Source: Bacteroidota bacterium (GTDB lineage: Bacteria; Spirochaetota; Spirochaetia; JABMQR01). From it: DNA of 64,000 bases. The stretch lies in the NCBI GenBank assembly GCA_013202335.1, contig JABMQR010000208.1, positions 1 through 64,000 of the forward strand. Direction: 5' to 3'. The notes below the pieces were generated by a model. That model searched no databases. It was not told the DNA's origin and saw nothing but the letters and a program-made list of their open reading frames with translations. Shown here piece by piece: positions 18,776-28,210 of this stretch. Both the position numbers and the translations under genes were made by a program. Position 1 is the first letter of the stretch. Every line of letters starts with the position of its first letter.

Positions 18776-19716
18776 AGCTCTACCTCTGCACGTGTCAGAT
18801 CGAGGAATATCTCCTCAAGACTCATATCTATCGGCCGCATCATAAGCAGCGGCTGGTTTGCCGCAGCAAAAGCTGAGAAAACTGCTTTTCGAATATCAGC
18901 ATTCTCTGCTGCTTTCATCTTTACATTCACTGCTCCGGGCTCCTCGCTCTCCTCAATCTGGTACTCAACGATATTCGGGATGCTTTTTACCGTTTCTTCA
19001 ACAGCTTCTCTGTTCGCAGCGGTTGAAACAAAAAGGCGGTTTGTCCCAAAAAGGTGCTGAGAAAGATTTTCCGGAGTATCTGATGCAATTATTTTCCCCT
19101 TGGCAATAATCATAACCCTTTCACATACTGCCTGAACTTCAGACAGGATATGCGAGCTAAGGATAACCGTATGATCTTTACCAAGATCGTTTATAAGATT
19201 TCTGATCCCTATAATCTGTCCGGGATCAAGTCCGACTGTAGGCTCATCAAGGATCATAATAGGTGGTTTGCCAATCATTGCCTGAGCAAGACCGACTCTT
19301 TGCCTATATCCTTTACTAAGATTTCGAATCAATCGTCCGGAAACATCTGTTATCCCGACTTTCTCCATAACCCTGGCGATCTCATTTTTTCTTTCTGCCC
19401 CGGGAATACTTTTTAAGTCACAAACTGTTCTTAAAAATTCCTTTGATGTCATCTCCCCATACAGAGGAGGCTGCTCAGGTAAGTAGCCAATCATTTTTTT
19501 TACTTTTGAGGGTTCATCCAGGATATTGATCCCATTGATCATGGCCTTCCCTTCTGATGCGGATAGACACCCAGTCAGGATGTTCATTGTAGTCGACTTG
19601 CCTGCGCCGTTGGGGCCGAGAAAACCGATAATTTCACCCTTCTCTATCTTGAAGGAGATATCATCCACGGCTACGATACGGCCGAACTTTTTCGTGAGGT
19701 GTTCTACTTGTATCAT
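18772..19716 (-). CDS. ABC transporter ATP-binding protein (GldA-like)
   Basis: The 314-residue ATPase has Walker A GPNGAGKST, signature LSKGYRQRVGLAQAMI (LSKGYRQR is typical of the GldA/ABC-2 type), Walker B IMILDEPTVGLDP and the H-loop LSSHILSEVQAVC. A C-terminal alpha-beta extension of about 90 residues follows, ending with the SLEEIFLDLTR motif common in ABC-2 exporters. It is the first gene of the gldA-gldF-gldG-DUF4340 unit. GGAG lies ten bases upstream of the ATG. The upstream gap, 19717-20050, is shared with the divergent hprK gene. Confidence 0.92.
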   Translation of the reverse strand: MIQVEHLTKKFGRIVAVDDISFKIEKGEIIGFLGPNGAGKSTTMNILTGCLSASEGKAMINGINILDEPSKVKKMIGYLPEQPPLYGEMTSKEFLRTVCDLKSIPGAERKNEIARVMEKVGITDVSGRLIRNLSKGYRQRVGLAQAMIGKPPIMILDEPTVGLDPGQIIGIRNLINDLGKDHTVILSSHILSEVQAVCERVMIIAKGKIIASDTPENLSQHLFGTNRLFVSTAANREAVEETVKSIPNIVEYQIEESEEPGAVNVKMKAAENADIRKAVFSAFAAANQPLLMMRPIDMSLEEIFLDLTRAEVEL

Positions 19717-19894
19717 ATACTCTTACTCCAGATTTCAATTTGCTTTTAAGGACAAATCAAATTTATTTTATCTCTACCGATGGTACACTTGAAAGGGCTT
19801 TCCGTCAATGATTTTAGAGGATATGCAGCATGCATTTACGGCCATTTTAAGCAGTCTCATGTCTCGTTTAATTGTAAAAACTGCTTAACATTTA

Positions 19895-19924
19895 TTTACA
19901 TATTGTAAAAACCCATGTTATAAT
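19895..19924 (+). promoter_or_regulatory. Promoter upstream of hprK
   Basis: TTTACA (19895-19900) or the overlapping TTACAT, spacer 17-18 bp, and TATAAT (19919-19924). The transcript would carry a leader of about 120 bases before the ATG at 20051. The rest of the 334-bp gap between the divergent gldA-like gene and hprK shows no other clear feature. Confidence 0.6.
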
Positions 19925-20050
19925 CAAGGAAATTGCAAAAGTCGTATATCTATGCAAATCGTAAACTTCAATTCCATGTAAAGATGGATAAAACAAATTG
20001 TTTTACTTTTGGCTCTGTTAAGTAGTTTTTTAATTGGAAAAAGGTGGCTT

Positions 20051-21031
20051 ATGAAAGAGTTTACTGTTCTCGATCTTCTTGATCTTGATTTAAAAGAGAA
20101 TAATGTTCTGAATTTGAAGTGTATCGGCGGCAGGCCGGGACTCTCCAGAGTTATAACCACCTCAAAAATAAACCGTCCCGGATTAACGCTCAGCGGTTTT
20201 ATTGAAGAATTTTCTTTCGGCAGTATTCAGGTTTTTGGTAAAGGTGAGCAGGCTTATCTGAAAACACTGGAGAATAAGAATTCCTTTGAAACAATCGAGA
20301 AAATGTTCTCTTTTCCCATACCTACCTGTGTTTTTTGCGAAGGCGAAAATCCATGTGATAAATTTATAGAAATCGCTGAAAAATCCGGATGCCCGATTCT
20401 TAAAACTGATCTTCAGTCCAGTGATTTTTCCCTACGATTATATCAGGCCTTAAATGATATATTTGCACCTCAGACAACTATCCATGGTGTACTTGTTGAG
20501 GTCTTCGGTGTTGGGGTCCTTATTACCGGAGAAAGTGGGGTGGGGAAAAGTGAGACTGCCCTGGAACTTATTGAACGCCGCCACAGATTAATCTCTGATG
20601 ATACCGTAAAACTTCGAAGTATAAGCGGGAATATCCTGATTGGAGAAGGTGAGAACGAGTTTCTCGCCCATCATATGGAAATACGCGGATTAGGAATAAT
20701 CAATATAACCCACCTGTTTGGAGTCAGTGCGATTCGTGATAAAAAGCAGGTTCAATTGTTTGTCCAGCTTGAAGAATGGGACTCAAATAAAAACTATGAC
20801 CGTGTAGGCGGCGATATGACAACAGAAATTCTTGGAGTCACCATACCAAAATTGGAAATACCGGTAAAACCCGGAAGAAATGTCCCTATTATTATTGAAA
20901 CAGCGGCAATGAATGAGCGCTTAAAGAAACTGGGATATTTTTCAGCAAAAGAATTTAACCAGAATGTTTTGAAATGGTTGGAAAGTGAATCTGCCAGAAA
21001 TCTCTATTACAACAATGAGGATACATTTTAG
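20051..21031 (+). CDS. hprK: HPr kinase/phosphorylase
   Basis: HprK phosphorylates and dephosphorylates Ser46 of HPr in response to sugar and energy status. The 326-residue protein has the N-terminal domain (about 1-130) and the kinase domain with HGVLVEVFGVGVLITG, Walker A GESGVGKSE, and the family signature EIRGLGIINI followed by FGVSAIRDKKQV. AAGGTGG precedes the ATG at 20051, which removes 14 residues from the longer frame. ptsH follows after three bases. No PTS permease or enzyme I is present here, so a regulatory rather than transport role of this HPr is plausible. Confidence 0.96.
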   Translation: MKEFTVLDLLDLDLKENNVLNLKCIGGRPGLSRVITTSKINRPGLTLSGFIEEFSFGSIQVFGKGEQAYLKTLENKNSFETIEKMFSFPIPTCVFCEGENPCDKFIEIAEKSGCPILKTDLQSSDFSLRLYQALNDIFAPQTTIHGVLVEVFGVGVLITGESGVGKSETALELIERRHRLISDDTVKLRSISGNILIGEGENEFLAHHMEIRGLGIINITHLFGVSAIRDKKQVQLFVQLEEWDSNKNYDRVGGDMTTEILGVTIPKLEIPVKPGRNVPIIIETAAMNERLKKLGYFSAKEFNQNVLKWLESESARNLYYNNEDTF

Positions 21032-21034
21032 CAA

Positions 21035-21298
21035 ATGGTCGAGAAAATAGTTACCGTCAAGAACAGGGCCGGGATTCATGCAAGACCTGCAGCCCTTATA
21101 GTAAAAACAGCTAACAGCTTTTCATCTAATTTATATATCGAACGGGATACCATGAAGATAAACGGAAAATCTATCATGGGTATTATCACACTTGGAGCCA
21201 GCTACAAAACAGAGCTGAAAATAATTGTTGATGGAACGGACGAACACGAGGCAGCTGATGCTATAGAGCAGCTGTTTATAAATCGTTTTGAGGAGTAG
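21035..21298 (+). CDS. ptsH: Phosphocarrier protein HPr
   Basis: The 87-residue protein has the histidine phosphorylation site His15 in NRAGIHARPAA and the regulatory Ser46 in GKSIMGI, so it can accept phosphate from both enzyme I and HPr kinase. Length and motifs are those of the family. It follows hprK by three bases and is followed by lexA after 21 bases, so the group is probably one transcript. No PTS enzyme is encoded in the window. Confidence 0.96.
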   Translation: MVEKIVTVKNRAGIHARPAALIVKTANSFSSNLYIERDTMKINGKSIMGIITLGASYKTELKIIVDGTDEHEAADAIEQLFINRFEE

Positions 21299-21319
21299 TT
21301 CCTGCAATAAATAGGAAAA

Positions 21320-21934
21320 ATGTATATGAAAGGGTTAACCAAAAGACAAAAAGAGGTCGTAGAGTTTATTCGCGACTATATTCAGGAACACTCCTACCCT
21401 CCCACAATCCGGGATATTGCATCTAATTTTTCCGTCTCTGTTAAAGCGGCATTTGACCATGTCAAAGCCCTGGAAAAGAAGCAGGTAATCAAGAGTGATA
21501 TGAACAGATCACGCTCTCTGGAAATATTATCTGATGAATTTTCTCCTATTCACGAAGCTTTGGCAATTCCCCTTCTCGGAAGTGTTGCCGCTGGAATGCC
21601 GCTGTTAACAGAAGAGAATCTTGACGGTACGCTCTCAATCTCCTCTGAAATGCTTGGTAACGGTAATTTTTTTGCACTCAAAGTAAAAGGCGACAGTATG
21701 ATTAATGCAGGAATTTTTGATGGTGACTTTGCCGTTATCAAGCAAACGAATACTGCATCCAATGGTGCTATTGTTGTTGCCTGGGTTCAGGAAGATGCTG
21801 TTACACTGAAGCGGCTTTTTATAGAGAAAAACAGGGTTCGTCTCCAGGCTGAAAATGACGCTTATCCTCCTATATATACACAGGATGTAAGAATTGTCGG
21901 CCAACTTCAACTGGTAATAAGGGACTATTCGTAA
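21320..21934 (+). CDS. lexA: LexA repressor
   Basis: LexA represses SOS genes until RecA-stimulated self-cleavage. The 204-residue protein has an N-terminal winged helix (GLTKRQKEVVEFIRDYIQEH, PPTIRDIASNFSVSVKAAFDHVKALEKK), a cleavage site Ala-Gly in VAAGMP (residues 91-92) and the serine peptidase S24 domain with Ser126 (KGDSMINAGIFDGD) and Lys164 (AVTLKRL). The ATG at 21320 follows AGGA closely; an in-frame ATG two codons later is equally possible. It is followed by holA after one base. Its target box in this organism cannot be read from one window. Confidence 0.95.
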   Translation: MYMKGLTKRQKEVVEFIRDYIQEHSYPPTIRDIASNFSVSVKAAFDHVKALEKKQVIKSDMNRSRSLEILSDEFSPIHEALAIPLLGSVAAGMPLLTEENLDGTLSISSEMLGNGNFFALKVKGDSMINAGIFDGDFAVIKQTNTASNGAIVVAWVQEDAVTLKRLFIEKNRVRLQAENDAYPPIYTQDVRIVGQLQLVIRDYS

Positions 21935-21935
21935 T

Positions 21936-22982
21936 ATGTTCCCGGCCTATCTACTCCTTGGTCCTGAAACCGGCCAAAAATCTCAGCATATAAAAACCAT
22001 ACGGGAAGAGTGTCGCAGCACCTATGGTGAAACTCCGGAAATACACCGTTTTTACCCCTTTGAAACAGAAAATGGTGAGATACTGCTGGCACTGCAAAAC
22101 CATTCACTCTTTGCAGCACATCGGTTGGTGATTTTATCCCAGGCTGATTTGCTTAACGCATCTATGGTCTCTATACTTGAAGCTTACCTTAAAAAACCCT
22201 CTGACTCATCAACACTTATTCTTGTTTCCTCTACAAACAGGATAGCTAAAAAGCTCGAATCTCAGATTTCCGGTAAAGCCCGTGTTGTTTTCTGGGAAAT
22301 GTTTGAGAACAAAAAGAGGGAGTGGCTTGTAAGTTATTTTAAGAGACAAAAACTGGAAATTACAGATGATGCGATTGAATTGATATTGGAACTTGTAGAG
22401 AACAATACGTATGATCTACGAGTTGTATGTGGACAGTTTTCCGCTTTTTTTCTGGGACAGGATGAACAGGAAAGTTTTGAAATTACTGAAGTTGAAGTAG
22501 AACAATTCATGTACCACAGCAGAAAAGAGAATGTTTTTTCTCTCTTCTCTTTTATTGCTCAGGGAGATCTGAAACGGTCTCTGGAGGTTTTCAGAACTCT
22601 TCACCGGGCTGGTGAAGCCGAACCGCCTTCTGTGTTTGCCGGGTTACTCTGGCAGTTTCGCAGATTTTACTCATTTGTATCACTGCTGAACGATGGGCGA
22701 ACAGAGGAAGCCGCCTTCAGGAATGCCTATGTTATGGGAAAAGATGCAAAAATAACCGGTAAAAAAAATCAGCAGATATACCGGGAGGGTGCCGCGAATT
22801 ACAGCATGAGGGAAATTGCCCAAATTATAGCCAGTATTGGGGAATACGATTGTGCTGTCAGGGAATTGGGAACTGGTTTAAAACAGATAATGATGGAGAA
22901 ATTCCTTTATGAATGTATCCTCAAAAAGGGCAGAAAATCTGTCTCATTCTCACACTATTGCGCTTCTTTCATACACTCTTAA
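21936..22982 (+). CDS. holA: DNA polymerase III delta subunit
   Basis: The 348-residue protein matches HolA, the clamp-loader subunit that opens the beta sliding clamp. Its N-terminal AAA+-like domain lacks a working P-loop, as is normal (AYLLLGPETGQKSQHIKTI). The helical regions LVENNTYDLRVVCGQFSAFF and SLEVFRTLHRAGEAEPPSVFAGLLWQ follow, and then the C-terminal collar domain. It begins one base after lexA and converges with uvrC. The sequence is divergent, but the domain order and length fit well. Confidence 0.85.
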   Translation: MFPAYLLLGPETGQKSQHIKTIREECRSTYGETPEIHRFYPFETENGEILLALQNHSLFAAHRLVILSQADLLNASMVSILEAYLKKPSDSSTLILVSSTNRIAKKLESQISGKARVVFWEMFENKKREWLVSYFKRQKLEITDDAIELILELVENNTYDLRVVCGQFSAFFLGQDEQESFEITEVEVEQFMYHSRKENVFSLFSFIAQGDLKRSLEVFRTLHRAGEAEPPSVFAGLLWQFRRFYSFVSLLNDGRTEEAAFRNAYVMGKDAKITGKKNQQIYREGAANYSMREIAQIIASIGEYDCAVRELGTGLKQIMMEKFLYECILKKGRKSVSFSHYCASFIHS

Positions 22983-22997
22983 CAAAACAGCATCTCT

Positions 22998-24776
22998 CTA
23001 CAACCCGAGTTGCTTCAAAAGCAGTTTTGCGGTTCTTTCAGGAAGCCCGCACTTTTCAGAAATCTCCTTAGGTGTCGCAGCGGCAATTGCTTCCAGCGAC
23101 CCAAAAGACTGCATCAGCTTCCGACTCCTTACCTGACCTATTCCGGCAATTGATTCCAGAAGAGAAAATCCGGTATCTTTGGCTCGCAGTTGTTTATTAA
23201 AAGTTGTGGCAAAACGGTGAGTTTCATCCCGTACTCCCTGCAGAACTTTCAGCCCATCTGAGCCGGTCGGCAGCCGAAGAGGTTCATTCCTGTCTGCAAA
23301 GTGAATCTCTTCAAACTCCTTAGCAAGACCAAAAACCGGGACTGCATTAAGCCCAAGAGAATCCAGAATCTCTCTTGCAGCATTAACCTGCCCTTTCCCT
23401 CCATCAATCAAAATAAGATCCGGTTCCTCAAGCCCTTCATTCACGATTCTGGTATATCTTCTGGCAACAGCTTCACGAATGGCCTCATAATCATCAATCC
23501 GACCTTCAAGTGTTTTAATATGAAAACGGCGATAATTCTTTTTGTCCGGTATTCCATTATAAAAGGAGATCAGGGAAGCTACCGGGTACTTCCCGGACAA
23601 CTGTGCAATATCAAAACCCTCAATTCTTCTGGGCAGTATTTTTAAGTCAAGATCCTCCTTAAGCGCTTCAAGACCCGTAAGATTTTCCCTGCTTTTTAAT
23701 CGCTTATCCACATCCATAACAGCATTCTCAAGAGCCATTTTCAGTATTCTGTAATGCTTCCCGTCTTCAGGCTTAACCGCCTGCATATTTGCTGCCAGCT
23801 CTTTGTCGAAATAGCCCTGAAGCAGCTCTGTATCCACATCGTGAGATACATAGAGATAGTTCGGAACATCTTCTGTTTCCCTATAATATTGAAGGGCAAA
23901 ATCAGCAAGGACATCAGTCTCATTCCCAAAAGTCTCAGCTCTGAAAAGCTCACGGCCTATCAGCTTTCCTTCCCGCATCTGGAACACAGAAATTGTGCAA
24001 AGATGCTCTCTCATTGCACATGCTGCATAATCACGTTTTTCCAGATTAAAATCTTCCACTTGTTGATTAGTATGTACTGACTCAAGTGCAATAAGTGTAT
24101 CTCTGGCCTCTGCTGCCCGCTCAAACTGCATGCTCTCAGATGCGGTTCTCATCTCTCTTCTCAACCGGTTCTCGACTTCACCGGTATCTCCTGAAAGCAT
24201 CTTGCGTACTTTTGAAACAAGGTTCTGATACTCTTCTTTGTCTATTTTTCCGGCACAGGGGGCACTGCATCGACCAATGTGATAGTAGAGACAAGGAGAG
24301 TACCGCTTTCGCAAAGGACCACGACATTTTCTTAAGGGAAATAGTTTTTCGATTAATTCCAGAAATTGATCAAGTTTTCCTACATCGGCAAACGGACCAA
24401 AATACTCCGAACCATCCTGTATAATTCTTCTTGTCTTAAAAAGTCTGGGGAAGTCTTCATTAGTGATACGAATTACCGGGTAGGACTTACCGTCTTTCAG
24501 ATTTATATTGTACCGGGGCGACCATTTTTTTATCAGATTATTCTCAAGAATCAAGGCCTCATAATTATTTCCCGTTACGATATACTCTATACTGTGAATT
24601 TTTTTTACCAGCACCTGAGTCTTCAGATCCCTTCCGCCTGTAAAATATGAGAGAACACGTTTACGAAGATCTTTTGCCTTTCCAATATAGAGAATAGTAT
24701 CTTTCTCATTTCTCATAAGATAGACACCTGGGCTATGAGGAAAAATACGTACTGATTCTTTCAATTCTTTGAACAT
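22998..24776 (-). CDS. uvrC: Excinuclease ABC subunit C
   Basis: UvrC makes both incisions in nucleotide excision repair with UvrAB. Visible parts are the GIY-YIG nuclease (SPGVYLMRNEKDTILYIGKAKDLRKR), a Cys-rich stretch (KCRGPLRKRYSPCLYYHIGRCSAPC), the UVR motif (QFERAAEARDTLIAL), the RNase H-like nuclease (DLILIDGGKGQVNAA) and tandem helix-hairpin-helix motifs (SIAGIGQVRSRKLMQSFGS). I start at the ATG at 24776; a TTG six codons upstream is also open. No clear Shine-Dalgarno is seen. It is divergent from the SPL-type radical SAM gene. Confidence 0.96.
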   Translation of the reverse strand: MFKELKESVRIFPHSPGVYLMRNEKDTILYIGKAKDLRKRVLSYFTGGRDLKTQVLVKKIHSIEYIVTGNNYEALILENNLIKKWSPRYNINLKDGKSYPVIRITNEDFPRLFKTRRIIQDGSEYFGPFADVGKLDQFLELIEKLFPLRKCRGPLRKRYSPCLYYHIGRCSAPCAGKIDKEEYQNLVSKVRKMLSGDTGEVENRLRREMRTASESMQFERAAEARDTLIALESVHTNQQVEDFNLEKRDYAACAMREHLCTISVFQMREGKLIGRELFRAETFGNETDVLADFALQYYRETEDVPNYLYVSHDVDTELLQGYFDKELAANMQAVKPEDGKHYRILKMALENAVMDVDKRLKSRENLTGLEALKEDLDLKILPRRIEGFDIAQLSGKYPVASLISFYNGIPDKKNYRRFHIKTLEGRIDDYEAIREAVARRYTRIVNEGLEEPDLILIDGGKGQVNAAREILDSLGLNAVPVFGLAKEFEEIHFADRNEPLRLPTGSDGLKVLQGVRDETHRFATTFNKQLRAKDTGFSLLESIAGIGQVRSRKLMQSFGSLEAIAAATPKEISEKCGLPERTAKLLLKQLGL

Positions 24777-24921
24777 TTCTTTATTAAGATACAACTAACT
24801 ACAAAAAACAAACAAGCATATTAATAGGTTGATATTTCAAAATTATCTAATTTTAATAGATCCCATACTATTTAGCTTGGTTTACAGAAACGGACCAACA
24901 CTATACAATCCCCACACAGAA

Positions 24922-26199
24922 ATGAGTAAATTAAAACAAGACCTGAGTACATCACAACTTTTCTCATCACCACTATTTGCAGTGCTTCCGGAAGAAGACA
25001 GGCACTTCATAAAGAAGAAGTCAGAAGAATTCAGACTTTCACTCCAAACTGCCAGAAAACTTATTGAAACAGCTGTTGACCTGAGACAATGGGAAGAGGA
25101 GAATATCTCTTTCTATTGGGATGAATCCGGTATTGAAAAACTATCCGGGAAAGACAGAGGCAGGTTGATCCTAAAAAGGCTGTATGAAAAGATTGATCAA
25201 CTACGAAATCAACCAATTTCCTACCGTAATTTTACAGGTAAAAATCGAGAATCAGTCTCTTTTGATTATATTGAGAAAAAAGAGATGGGTGGAACCATTT
25301 TGGGAGCTTGTCCGGTAGCCGGGGAAAAGACGCGATGCTGTAACCTGCAAACACTTGATGCTGTTGAGCAGTGCGGGTACGCATGCAGTTACTGCTCTAT
25401 CCAATCTTTCTATGACAGCCGGAAAATTTACTTTCAAAATAATTTTTCAGAAAAATTATTCTCCTTAAAACTGGATCCTAATACTCTCTATCACATTGGT
25501 ACTGGACAATCATCTGATTCACTAATGTGGGGAAACAGGAATAATATACTCAAAGATCTTTTTGCTTTTGCCAAAGAGAATCCGAATGTAATTCTTGAAC
25601 TTAAAACAAAATCCGCGGTTACTGCCTGGGCCGATACGTTAGAGGTTCCTGCTAATGTAATAATAACCTGGTCTCTCAATGCACCAACAATTATAACCAA
25701 CGAAGAACACCGGACAGCTTCTCTGGAATCGCGGCTTTCAGCAGCCCGAAAGCTGGCGGACAAAGGAATTCTTGTTGGATTTCATTTTCATCCAATAATC
25801 TATTTCGAGGGTTGGGAACAGGAATATCGGGAAATAACAGCGTCAATTCAGCAAATGTTTTCATCCAGCGAAACGGTTATGATATCACTTGGGACTCTTA
25901 CATTTATTAAGCCTGTCCTTCGCAAACTCCGTGAGTCAGGAATAAGCAGTAAGGTACTGCAGATACCCATGCTTGAAACAGCAGGAAAATATTCTTACGA
26001 TGATGAAACTAAAATTAAGCTCTTCTCTTACCTGTTCAATTCTTTTAGCACTGAGTGGCATAAGAAAGTGTTTTTTTATCTTTGTATGGAGCCTCATTCA
26101 CTCTGGGATGCAGTGTTAGGAAGAGTTTACCAAAACAATGAAGATTTTGAATCTGATATGAAAAACTCCTATATGCACAAAATCTTCCTTGCACGATAG
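24922..26199 (+). CDS. SPL-family radical SAM protein
   Basis: The protein (425 residues from the ATG at 24922) resembles spore photoproduct lyase, a radical SAM enzyme that reverses the thymine dimer of spores. The 4Fe-4S motif is CGYACSYCS (Cys151, 155, 158). The downstream strands LYHIGTGQSSDSLMW, VILELKTKSA, VIITWSLNAPTI and VGFHFHPIIYFEGW follow the SPL pattern. The organism suggested by the window does not form spores, so the substrate may differ. It is divergent from uvrC, which gives a DNA-repair setting. A TTG-initiated longer frame opens at 24829, but that segment lies in an AT-rich palindrome resembling the dispersed repeat, so I prefer 24922, although its ribosome site is weak. 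Confidence 0.8.
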   Translation: MSKLKQDLSTSQLFSSPLFAVLPEEDRHFIKKKSEEFRLSLQTARKLIETAVDLRQWEEENISFYWDESGIEKLSGKDRGRLILKRLYEKIDQLRNQPISYRNFTGKNRESVSFDYIEKKEMGGTILGACPVAGEKTRCCNLQTLDAVEQCGYACSYCSIQSFYDSRKIYFQNNFSEKLFSLKLDPNTLYHIGTGQSSDSLMWGNRNNILKDLFAFAKENPNVILELKTKSAVTAWADTLEVPANVIITWSLNAPTIITNEEHRTASLESRLSAARKLADKGILVGFHFHPIIYFEGWEQEYREITASIQQMFSSSETVMISLGTLTFIKPVLRKLRESGISSKVLQIPMLETAGKYSYDDETKIKLFSYLFNSFSTEWHKKVFFYLCMEPHSLWDAVLGRVYQNNEDFESDMKNSYMHKIFLAR

Positions 26200-26492
26200 G
26201 GTTATTGGGATTATACTAGTACAGGGCTTTTTCTAATCTTATAATAATTTCTGAACTAAAAGCCTTTAATAAATTCTGGGAATTGGCAAATTATTATATA
26301 TAGTTTTGTTTCTTTTATTGCCATTATTTCCAGATGCTGCGAGCAGAAATAGTTCTGTAAACAGCTGATTTATTGACCAGTAAGTAGACTGATGGGAATC
26401 CAGAACCCGGGACGGTGTAAGCTGTCATGTTTCGATTTCAGGAACGGGAATGCCTGGTTTTTCATGCTGCTGAATAACAGAAGGATAGATAG

Positions 26493-27347
26493 ATGTCAAA
26501 AAGAAATGATGCCGTACCTGTTACTGAATTAAAAATATTTAACAGAGTTTTTCCTTATCTCATGAAACGCAGATGTGATTCACTTGTCTATTATAAATTA
26601 GACATAGAAATGACAAATGCCGTACAGTTTATTCAGAAAAAAAACCATGAAGCCGGTGAGCGAAAATACAGAATATTTGATCTCATAATGGCGGCCATGA
26701 CCCGAACTGTGGCTTTAAGACCCGCCCTGAACCGATTTATATCAGATTATGAGTTTTGGCAGCGAAATGAAATATCATTCAATTTTGTTGTTAAAAAAGA
26801 TATGCATGAAAATTCACCGGAACGTAACACCATAGTCAAATTCGAAGAAGATATGAATTTTGAAGAAGTTTCGGCAATTATGCGTCAGGCAATCAATTCC
26901 GCAATGCGTATTGAGGAAAATGATGACGAAGCACTTATAAAATTCTTCCTGCGAATGCCAAAATGGCTATTGAAGATAGCTACATCGGTATTAAAGCGCT
27001 GGGACAGGAAAGGACGCTTACCAAAACAGATCCGTGACGCAGATGGTCTTCATGTAACATCCTTCATCGCCAACCTTGGAAGTATCAATATTCCCAACCC
27101 TCCTTATCACCATTTATACGAATGGGGAACAACTTCACTCTTTGTTACACTTGGACGGCTTCATCGAACCAGAATCCTTGATGAGAATGATAATGAGTTT
27201 ATTAAGGACACCATTCAGCTGGGGATCACTATTGATGAAAGAATTGCTGAGGGATTCTATTTTATGAAAGCAATGAGAATTTTGCAGGATCATCTCGAGA
27301 ATCCTGAACTTCTTGAGGAACGACCTGATCCTGCCATGCTGAAATAA
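26493..27347 (+). CDS. 2-oxoacid dehydrogenase acyltransferase (E2) domain-like protein
   Basis: The 284-residue protein resembles the catalytic domain of E2 acyltransferases and chloramphenicol acetyltransferase: SLVYYKLDIEMTNAVQFIQK, a mid-domain FNFVVKKDM, the strand VTSFIANLGSINIPNPPYHHLYEWG and a C-terminal LGITIDERIAEGFYF. In true E2 enzymes this last motif is DHRVIDG with the catalytic His; here it is DERIAEG, so the His is Glu. It also lacks lipoyl and E1-binding domains. It is therefore a stand-alone relative, possibly not an acyltransferase. GAAGGAT precedes the ATG at 26493. The upstream 293 bases (26200-26492) hold no gene I can support. Confidence 0.75.
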   Translation: MSKRNDAVPVTELKIFNRVFPYLMKRRCDSLVYYKLDIEMTNAVQFIQKKNHEAGERKYRIFDLIMAAMTRTVALRPALNRFISDYEFWQRNEISFNFVVKKDMHENSPERNTIVKFEEDMNFEEVSAIMRQAINSAMRIEENDDEALIKFFLRMPKWLLKIATSVLKRWDRKGRLPKQIRDADGLHVTSFIANLGSINIPNPPYHHLYEWGTTSLFVTLGRLHRTRILDENDNEFIKDTIQLGITIDERIAEGFYFMKAMRILQDHLENPELLEERPDPAMLK

Positions 27348-27373
27348 GATTTTTCAGACGTGTCACCTGAATC

Positions 27374-28210
27374 TCAATCCTGTGTAATACCCTTAATTTT
27401 ATTAAGAAATATTTCTTTTTCACGACCCTCAAATGTGCATTTTTCCGTAGCAGAAATCGCCACCAGTTGCTCTGCCTCCCTGTGTGAAAAAGACTCTCCA
27501 CCAAGTCGGTGCTCTTCGAAAGCCTCACAAGCTATTGGGCAAATTTTCTTAATAATATCAAAAATTACATTCGCGAAAACGCGGATTTCATACTGGGCAT
27601 GCATGTCCATTCTCAGCTGTAGAAAATGAAATAAATTATGTAAATCCATCTGCCAATACCACTCAGTATAGAGGCTTAACGGAAGGTTAACCCGTGCCAA
27701 TTCCCGGGCAATTCCCATGTCAAGAAGTTCCTGATAAACTGCATATGTCCGCTTCTGATCCTCTTCCAATAATCTCTTCACTTTATCACGAATTTCAGCA
27801 GATACCGGTTCGCTGCTTCGGCCTTGTTTATTATCGCTGCTCTGATATGAAATATTTTCATCGAAGGGAATATAGCATTCATCGGTCATCACGCTGTAAC
27901 GACCTGAAATTTCATTTAGTTTTGCTGTCCTGTGCCGTATCCATTGGCGCGCAACAAATATCGGCATTTTTATGTGAAATGTAAAATTAACCTGCTCAAA
28001 TGGGGATGTATGATCATTTCTCAGTAGATAATTAATAAGACCTTTATCTTTTCGATATGACTTTGTGCCTTCACCATAGGAAACCCTTGCCGCTTGAACG
28101 ATCCGGTCGTCTGATCCGAGATAATCAATTAAACGTACAAAACCCTTATCCAGGACAGGGAAAGATTTATCTAGAATTGCTTCTGCTTCCGGTACTGTGC
28201 AATGCGCCAT
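27374..28210 (-). CDS. thyX: FAD-dependent thymidylate synthase
   Basis: ThyX makes dTMP from dUMP using methylene-THF, FAD and NADPH. The 278-residue protein contains the signature RHRTAKLNEISGRYS (canonical form RHRxxSxNExSxRYS; the first Ser is Lys here), the start GFVRLIDYLGSDDRIVQAARVSYGEG and SLYTEWYWQMDLHNLFHFLQLR. GGAGG precedes the ATG at 28210. It is convergent with the E2-like gene. No thyA is visible in the window, so this may be the cell's thymidylate synthase. Confidence 0.96.
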   Translation of the reverse strand: MAHCTVPEAEAILDKSFPVLDKGFVRLIDYLGSDDRIVQAARVSYGEGTKSYRKDKGLINYLLRNDHTSPFEQVNFTFHIKMPIFVARQWIRHRTAKLNEISGRYSVMTDECYIPFDENISYQSSDNKQGRSSEPVSAEIRDKVKRLLEEDQKRTYAVYQELLDMGIARELARVNLPLSLYTEWYWQMDLHNLFHFLQLRMDMHAQYEIRVFANVIFDIIKKICPIACEAFEEHRLGGESFSHREAEQLVAISATEKCTFEGREKEIFLNKIKGITQD

